In this document: positions 42,392-44,792 of the stretch, piece after piece
How the letters are laid out: every line of letters starts with the position of its first letter
Numbering within the stretch: the stretch's first letter is position 1
Source: Chloroflexota bacterium
Lineage (GTDB): Bacteria; Chloroflexota; Dehalococcoidia; SM23-28-2; JACOUE01
Assembly (NCBI GenBank): GCA_016178045.1
Contig: JACOUE010000014.1
Coordinates: 1-44,792 of the forward strand
Length of the DNA stretch: 44,792 nucleotides
Direction of reading: 5' to 3'
Translations under genes and position numbers: made by a program
Notes under the pieces: generated by a model
Database searches by the model: none
What the model saw: only the letters and a program-made list of their open reading frames with translations
What the model was told of the DNA's origin: nothing

Positions 42392-42406
42392 GAGCGGGGG
42401 CAGCGG

Positions 42407-42862
42407 TCAGTCGCTCCTCTCGGCGCGGCCGTAGCGGGTCAGGGTTGTCCGGGGCTTCCTGACCTTCTTGGCCTTGACGGTGCGGAAGCCGTCCTTGTCC
42501 ACGCCCCACCTGTCGCGGTAGCGCAGGTCGAGGACCTCCGTCATGCGCTTGTCTTGTTCGTGCTTGATGTCGCCGCGGGCGGGCTTCCGCCTGGGCTCGG
42601 GCTCGGCCAGCTCCGGGTGCTCGTAGAACTTCATGCGCTTGGGCAGGGTCTTCACTTCCTTGCCCAGGTGCCAGTAGGTGCCCCTGTCGGGCAGGCGCCG
42701 GGGGTAGCCGTCGCGGTAGGTGAAGGCCATGAAGTTGGACATGATGCGTTTCCCGTCGCGGTTGCACTGGGGGCAGGGCATGGCCAGGGACGCCTCGCGG
42801 ATGGGGCGGAACGCCTCGAAGACGCCGTGGCAGTGGTCGCAGTAGTACTCGTAGAGGGGCAT
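42407..42862 (-). CDS. FmdB-like zinc-ribbon protein with a basic C-terminal extension
   Basis: 151 residues. MPLYEYYCDHCHGVFEAF and MPCPQCNRDGKRIM give the C-x2-C...C-x2-C zinc ribbon of the FmdB family. After the ribbon comes a longer, basic, unrelated part (LPKRMKFYEHPEL, KVRKPRTTLTRYGR). Function is unknown; FmdB members are often called putative regulators. It follows a closely similar paralogue (42879-43160) and is probably a duplicate that gained a tail. Confidence 0.8.
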   Translation of the reverse strand: MPLYEYYCDHCHGVFEAFRPIREASLAMPCPQCNRDGKRIMSNFMAFTYRDGYPRRLPDRGTYWHLGKEVKTLPKRMKFYEHPELAEPEPRRKPARGDIKHEQDKRMTEVLDLRYRDRWGVDKDGFRTVKAKKVRKPRTTLTRYGRAERSD

Positions 42863-42878
42863 CGTAGGGGCGGACCTC

Positions 42879-43160
42879 CTATCGTTTCGAGCGCTTCTTC
42901 CCTGACTCCTTCGCCTTGCCCTTGACCGGGGCGACGGTCTTTTCGAACTTGGGCTCACGGTTGTAGAGGGGGCGCTGGTGGTAGGGGACCCGCTGGGCAT
43001 ACCCCTGGCCCCAGGACATGGCCGAGAATGAAGTGGGCATGATCCTCGGCGCCTCACCGCCGCAGTCAGGGCACACACCCGCCAGCTCCGACTCCCGCAC
43101 GGGCCGGAGCATCTCGAACAGCCTATCGCAGCGCTCGCAGTAGTACTCGTACAGCGGCAT
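42879..43160 (-). CDS. FmdB-family zinc-ribbon protein
   Basis: 93 residues with PLYEYYCERCDRLFEML and GVCPDCGGEAPRIM, the same four-Cys ribbon. The C-terminal tail is basic (KGKAKESGKKRSKR). The stop of recO lies two bases away from its start region, so it may be translated as part of the recO-containing operon. Role unknown. Confidence 0.82.
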   Translation of the reverse strand: MPLYEYYCERCDRLFEMLRPVRESELAGVCPDCGGEAPRIMPTSFSAMSWGQGYAQRVPYHQRPLYNREPKFEKTVAPVKGKAKESGKKRSKR

Positions 43161-43162
43161 CG

Positions 43163-43945
43163 CTAGACCTCGATCGTCTCGAACAGGGCGTCCCGCCGCA
43201 GCCGCTCGATGAAGGCGGCGGCGTTCACGTCCCGCTCCAGCACGTGCACGATGTAGCTCCGCAGGTGCCGTTCGATCTCCTGCCCCAGCTCCGGCGGGAC
43301 CTGTAACCGCGCCATGTCATTGTAGGAACCCCGCTGGAGCAGCCGCATCACCTTCAGCGCGTTCACCGACAGCGGCCGGGGGCCGGCCGTCCCGCCGGCG
43401 CACTCGGGGCAGAGGGTACCGCCGGCGCCCGGCGAGAAGTAGTTGGTGACCGGTTGTAGCTGTCGCTCGCAGCCCAGGCAGCGGGCCAGCTCCGGCCGGA
43501 AGCCGCTGTGCTCCAGCAGCCGCATCTCAAAATAGCGCAGGACGGAGTCGGCGTCGAGCGCCTGGGCGAGCCGCCGCAGCGTGTCCAGGAGCAGGTGGTA
43601 GGTGGCGTGGCTCTCTACGTGCTCCGGCACGAAGCGGTCGACGAGCTCCGCGGCGTAGAGGGCGCGGCTGAGCCGCTGGAGGTCCTCGCGGATGACGGCG
43701 AAGCTCTCCAGGGCCTGGCAGCCGGCGATCACCTCCATCGAGCGGCCTCGCGCAAGCTGCACCATGCAGCGGGTCAGGGGCTGGAGGTGGCCGGACATGC
43801 GACTGGTGGTCTTGCGTACGCCCTTGGCCTTGGCGTCCAGCTTGCCGTAGGTGGGCGTGTACAGGGTGAGGATGCGATCCGCCTCCCCCAGCTTGCGCTG
43901 GCGCAGGACGATAGCCTCTGTCTTGAACAGCCGCGGTAGCGTCAT
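43163..43945 (-). CDS. recO: DNA repair protein RecO
   Basis: 260 residues. The N-terminal OB fold begins FKTEAIVLRQRKLGEADRI; the helical part has LSRALYAAELVDRFVPEHV; the zinc site is CLGCERQLQPV with GGTLCPECAGG. RecO helps load RecA on single-stranded DNA with RecR, whose gene is the next upstream one. Length and domains are normal. Confidence 0.93.
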   Translation of the reverse strand: MTLPRLFKTEAIVLRQRKLGEADRILTLYTPTYGKLDAKAKGVRKTTSRMSGHLQPLTRCMVQLARGRSMEVIAGCQALESFAVIREDLQRLSRALYAAELVDRFVPEHVESHATYHLLLDTLRRLAQALDADSVLRYFEMRLLEHSGFRPELARCLGCERQLQPVTNYFSPGAGGTLCPECAGGTAGPRPLSVNALKVMRLLQRGSYNDMARLQVPPELGQEIERHLRSYIVHVLERDVNAAAFIERLRRDALFETIEV

Positions 43946-43946
43946 G

Positions 43947-44564
43947 CTAGCCGGAGAACTCCTGCCGGCCCTCCAGGGCCCGGGCCAGGGTGATGTCGTC
44001 GGCGTATTCGAGGTCGGCGCCCACGGGCAGGCCGCGGGCGAGCCGGGTGACCTTCAGCCCCAGGGCCCGCAGCAGCTTGCCCAGGTACATGGCGGTCGCC
44101 TCACCTTCAAGGTTGGGGTTGGTGGCCACGATGACCTCCCCCACCTCGTTGCTGCGGAGGCGGTCCAGCAGCTCCTTCATCTTCAACTCGTCCGGCCCGA
44201 TCCCCTCCATCGGCGAGATGACGCCGTGGAGCACGTGATAGAGGCCGCGGTAGCTCCGCGTCCGCTCGAGGGCGAGGATGTCGAGGGGCTCCTCCACCAC
44301 GCAAATGGTCGTGCGGTCGCGCTGGCCGTCGGCGCAGATGCGGCAGGGGTCGACGTCGGTCACGTTCTGGCAGACGGAGCAAAGGACGATCTTGTCCTTG
44401 ACGTCGAGGAGGGCCTGGGCCAGGGCCTGGGCCTCGGCGGCCGGGGCGCGGAGCACGTAGTAGGTCAGCCGCTGGGCGCTCTTCGGCCCGACGCCGGGGA
44501 GCTTGTGGAACTCCTCGATCAGCCTGGCCACGGGGCCCGCCGCCGAGGGGAGCGGCTCGTTCAC
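43947..44564 (-). CDS. recR: Recombination protein RecR
   Basis: 205 residues. A helix-hairpin-helix ([20 protein letters not shown]), a zinc finger [16 protein letters not shown] and a Toprim domain starting [16 protein letters not shown] are all present. It begins with GTG. RecR works with RecO and RecF in gap repair. recO follows at once, and ybaB precedes it across a short repeat-bearing gap; this ybaB-recR order is common. A TATAAT box lies about 47 bases upstream. Confidence 0.94.
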   Translation of the reverse strand: MNEPLPSAAGPVARLIEEFHKLPGVGPKSAQRLTYYVLRAPAAEAQALAQALLDVKDKIVLCSVCQNVTDVDPCRICADGQRDRTTICVVEEPLDILALERTRSYRGLYHVLHGVISPMEGIGPDELKMKELLDRLRSNEVGEVIVATNPNLEGEATAMYLGKLLRALGLKVTRLARGLPVGADLEYADDITLARALEGRQEFSG

Positions 44565-44610
44565 GCGATCACCTCGGGCAAAAAGTTACTCCGCCTAGTC
44601 AGGTAAGCCA

Positions 44611-44616
44611 ATTATA
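44611..44616 (-). promoter_or_regulatory. -10 box of recR
   Basis: Minus strand TATAAT between the GGAACA array and recR. Confidence 0.45.
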
Positions 44617-44622
44617 CGGCTA

Positions 44623-44695
44623 GGAACAGGGAACAGGGAACAAGGGACACGTCACCCCCCCCGTTGCGTGTTCCGTGTTCCATGTTCCGTGTCCC
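44623..44695. repeat. GGAACA/TGTTCC inverted array
   Basis: GGAACAGGGAACAGGGAACA and then AGGGACAC face GTGTTCCGTGTTCCATGTTCC. Same type as 33438-33502. Confidence 0.75.
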
Positions 44696-44718
44696 GAGGG
44701 GCCGTGCGGGGAGGGGGG

Positions 44719-44792
44719 CTAGGCGGTCAGCCCGGGGATATCGAGGCCGCCGGCCAGGCCGGCGATCTGCTGCATCTGGGTGCTGCGGATAT
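44719..44792 (-). CDS. ybaB: YbaB/EbfC nucleoid-associated protein, C-terminal end
   Basis: Only the last 24 codons are inside the window: IRSTQMQQIAGLAGGLDIPGLTA and stop. The QQIAGLAGGLDIPG ending and the place upstream of recR fit YbaB/EbfC, a small DNA-binding protein. The rest lies beyond the window edge. Confidence 0.75.
   Translation of the reverse strand, partial: IRSTQMQQIAGLAGGLDIPGLTA

Overview
High-GC bacterial DNA, probably a Chloroflexota genome of the Dehalococcoidia type. That placement is inferred from gene content, a PyrK/PyrD-1B pyrimidine pathway, a GuaB3-like protein, TGnTATnnT promoters and invasive short repeats; no single marker proves it. The window is mostly dense housekeeping genes with many short gaps, and much of its interest lies in small repeats that have entered genes and gaps.

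Layout. 1-9499: de novo pyrimidine operon pyrB(partial)-pyrC-carA-GNAT-[accessory cassette]-carB-GNAT-pyrK. The cassette (about 3357-4910) separates carA from carB, looks lower in GC and carries a protein with homing-endonuclease-associated repeats plus an opposing HEPN-MNT toxin-antitoxin pair. A 25-base relic of the start of carB lies between them. 9500-13135: a structured gap with a possible non-coding RNA and a terminator, a metallo-beta-lactamase-fold hydrolase, a cupredoxin, and a sufR-like regulator with mrp on the minus strand. 13241-18960: a small zinc-ribbon gene behind a near-consensus promoter, pyrD, an unknown gene, tRNA-Pro, an FMN-binding protein, a methyltransferase, an aldehyde dehydrogenase, a small membrane protein and tatA. 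19004-21888: a membrane-anchored cyclophilin, a small unknown gene, a gene relic, an EstB-like serine hydrolase and tRNA-Arg. 21980-24433: otsA and otsB, convergent, for trehalose. 24616-27662: a secreted protein, then a REP-associated tyrosine transposase (RAYT) among many REP palindromes, placed in the 3' end of comM. 27857-32164: small membrane peptides, a matrixin-like protease, rel and a short-chain dehydrogenase. 32280-36648: hisS (broken), prfA, prmC and a guaB3-like gene (broken). 36893-42274: rsmI, an RNase Z-like hydrolase, metG-tatD-polyprenyl synthase. 42407-44792: two fmdB-like genes, recO, recR and the end of ybaB, all on the minus strand.

The standout system is the RAYT (25533-26084) and its presumed REP substrate, a 29-base palindrome with half-site GTAGGGGCRGGTTT. 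At least eight copies or pairs occur here. REPs are read in frame inside pyrC and inside the RAYT itself (giving VGAGxKPAxT), they supply the TAG stop of otsB, RAYT and comM, and they occur as pairs with a related spacer. A 37-base copy of the comM 3' end, with its own stop, lies on the far side of the RAYT block, so the block appears to have entered comM and left a duplication. Other short repeat families (GGGCGACCT palindromes, CCTGCC/GGCAGG palindromes, TGAGC-AG-CGAAGG elements, GGAACA arrays) are nested in one another and also read through carA, otsB, prfA, prmC and rsmI.

hisS and the guaB3-like gene have each lost about 60-70 internal codons with a frame change. That is either real decay or an assembly fault and needs reads to settle. 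Many genes have an extended -10 box within 10-30 bases of the start codon, suggesting short-leader or leaderless transcripts.
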